DNA of 20,869 bases. Source: Silene noctiflora (Eukaryota; Streptophyta; Magnoliopsida; Caryophyllales; Caryophyllaceae). Position 1 is the stretch's first letter. Each line of letters begins with the position of its first letter. Shown here piece by piece: positions 19,116-20,869 of this stretch. The stretch spans positions 13,197 to 34,065 of the forward strand of contig VHZZ01004881.1 in the NCBI GenBank assembly GCA_009801015.1, in the 5' to 3' direction. The notes under the pieces were generated by a model. The model was not told where the DNA came from. It searched no databases and saw only the letters and a list, made by a program, of their open reading frames with translations. The translations under genes were made by a program, and so were the position numbers.

Positions 19116-19306
19116 CATTGTGGAACTTCTGGAAGCACATTGTTATTCTCGTCAACCTCAAGTGTCTCTCTCTCACACTGACAGCTGAAGTAGCTAGGAA
19201 AACAAGAAGGCACTTGCCCCTGTCCTCCGCAGAAATGTACTTGCTTCAACAGGATATGTACAGCCTTCTGTCCGTGAAACATCATCATTAGTGTTGCAAG
19301 TTCAAC
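19116..19306 (-). other. Candidate exon of an unidentified gene
   Basis: On the minus strand an acceptor-like GACGCAG precedes GTTGAACTTGC, and 63 codons remain open to CACAATG|GTAAGAATT, a strong plant donor. The frame begins VELATLMMMFHGQKAVHILL and includes FCGGQGQVPSC and CQCERETLEVDENN. I do not recognise it. It lies downstream of the OPR gene on the same strand, and no adjoining exons are convincing, so it may be a relic or a chance frame. Confidence 0.3.
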
Positions 19307-19863
19307 CTGCGTCTTTGTATTTATTTACTCAAAGATCAGACATACAAAATTAATACAGGTAAAACAAATGTGTCAAAAGTTTGATCCCTTTTTCGCCTGA
19401 GAATCAAGTGCCTGCAGTTAGATAGTCAGGACTCAAAGTTCGGAAGTAAAAACTGCTCGTGGACTGAGATGAAAAACCACAAAAGGAATCGAAAAAAGGA
19501 ACTACTTGAACACACATACGCCTTACAGTGGCGCCAGAAATGCCCTCCTTTCAATGCAAATAGACTGCAACCTTATGCATCTTCGTTTGTAATTCCATCA
19601 TATAAACATGGAACAAAGTAGTATTGTCCACTTGGATATCCAACAAATTACTAAAAATACGAGAGTAAACATAAAAATGATGGTATAAAAATAGGAGATG
19701 TTTACATATAAGACCAATCCATTAAAACTATGACCAACGGCAAATACATAAGAATATGGGGTATGTGAGATCGTTTCATATAAGACTCGTTAAAATGACG
19801 GAGCCGTGTAATTACGCAATTCAGAAGTTTGCAAGAATTTCCAATCCGTAACATGTGTCTGGG
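19307..19863 (-). other. 3' flank of the OPR gene
   Basis: This covers the 3' UTR and downstream DNA of the OPR gene. No AATAAA is seen close to the stop; the nearest on the minus strand is at about 19316-19321. No gene is supported on the plus strand. Confidence 0.4.

Positions 19864-20869
<1,006 letters not shown>

Overview
This is nuclear DNA from a flowering plant, most likely a eudicot. The evidence is spliced genes with GT-AG (and one GC-AG) introns, a plant group I 12-oxophytodienoate reductase, a plant-type rhomboid with a C-terminal zinc finger, Ty1/copia remnants primed by initiator Met-tRNA, Stowaway-like MITEs with the TACTCCCTC terminus, and AT-rich repeat-filled intergenic DNA. 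I cannot name the species.

Layout. 1-891: 5' part of a minus-strand Ty1/copia element (decayed gag, primer-binding site, a 208-bp LTR). 892-3500: AT-rich intergenic DNA with a CTT microsatellite, a ~92-bp tandem duplication, Stowaway-like MITEs and the 5' flank of the next gene. 3503-8320 (+): a complete two-exon RBL14-type rhomboid protease gene (324 aa) with a 3.84-kb repeat-filled intron that appears to use a GC donor. 8321-10260: 3' end, a dispersed repeat resembling a LINE leader, and a ~370-bp segment present twice. 10261-about 14365 (+): a large gene of an uncharacterised plant-specific family, with an 850-codon first exon built from two kinds of internal repeat, and a conserved C-terminal region recovered by joining three exons; its 3' end is unresolved. 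14366-19115: transposon-derived DNA with a copia protease fragment carrying its own 86-bp duplication, a tract of GACCC-type repeats, a 59-bp duplication, and a ~760-bp element with composite inverted ends. 19116-19306 (-): an unassigned candidate exon. 19864-20456 (-): the last coding exon of a group I OPR; its 5' exons lie beyond the window.

The three genes are not an operon and show no evident functional link: an intramembrane protease, a repetitive probably nuclear protein, and a flavoprotein reductase. The most interesting points are the Npl4-type (Thr-Phe/Met) zinc finger on the rhomboid, which predicts ubiquitin binding; its GC-AG intron; the exact 3 x 309-bp coding repeat; and the composite inverted-end element at 18.2-18.9 kb. 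Several independent short tandem duplications across the window suggest frequent local duplication.
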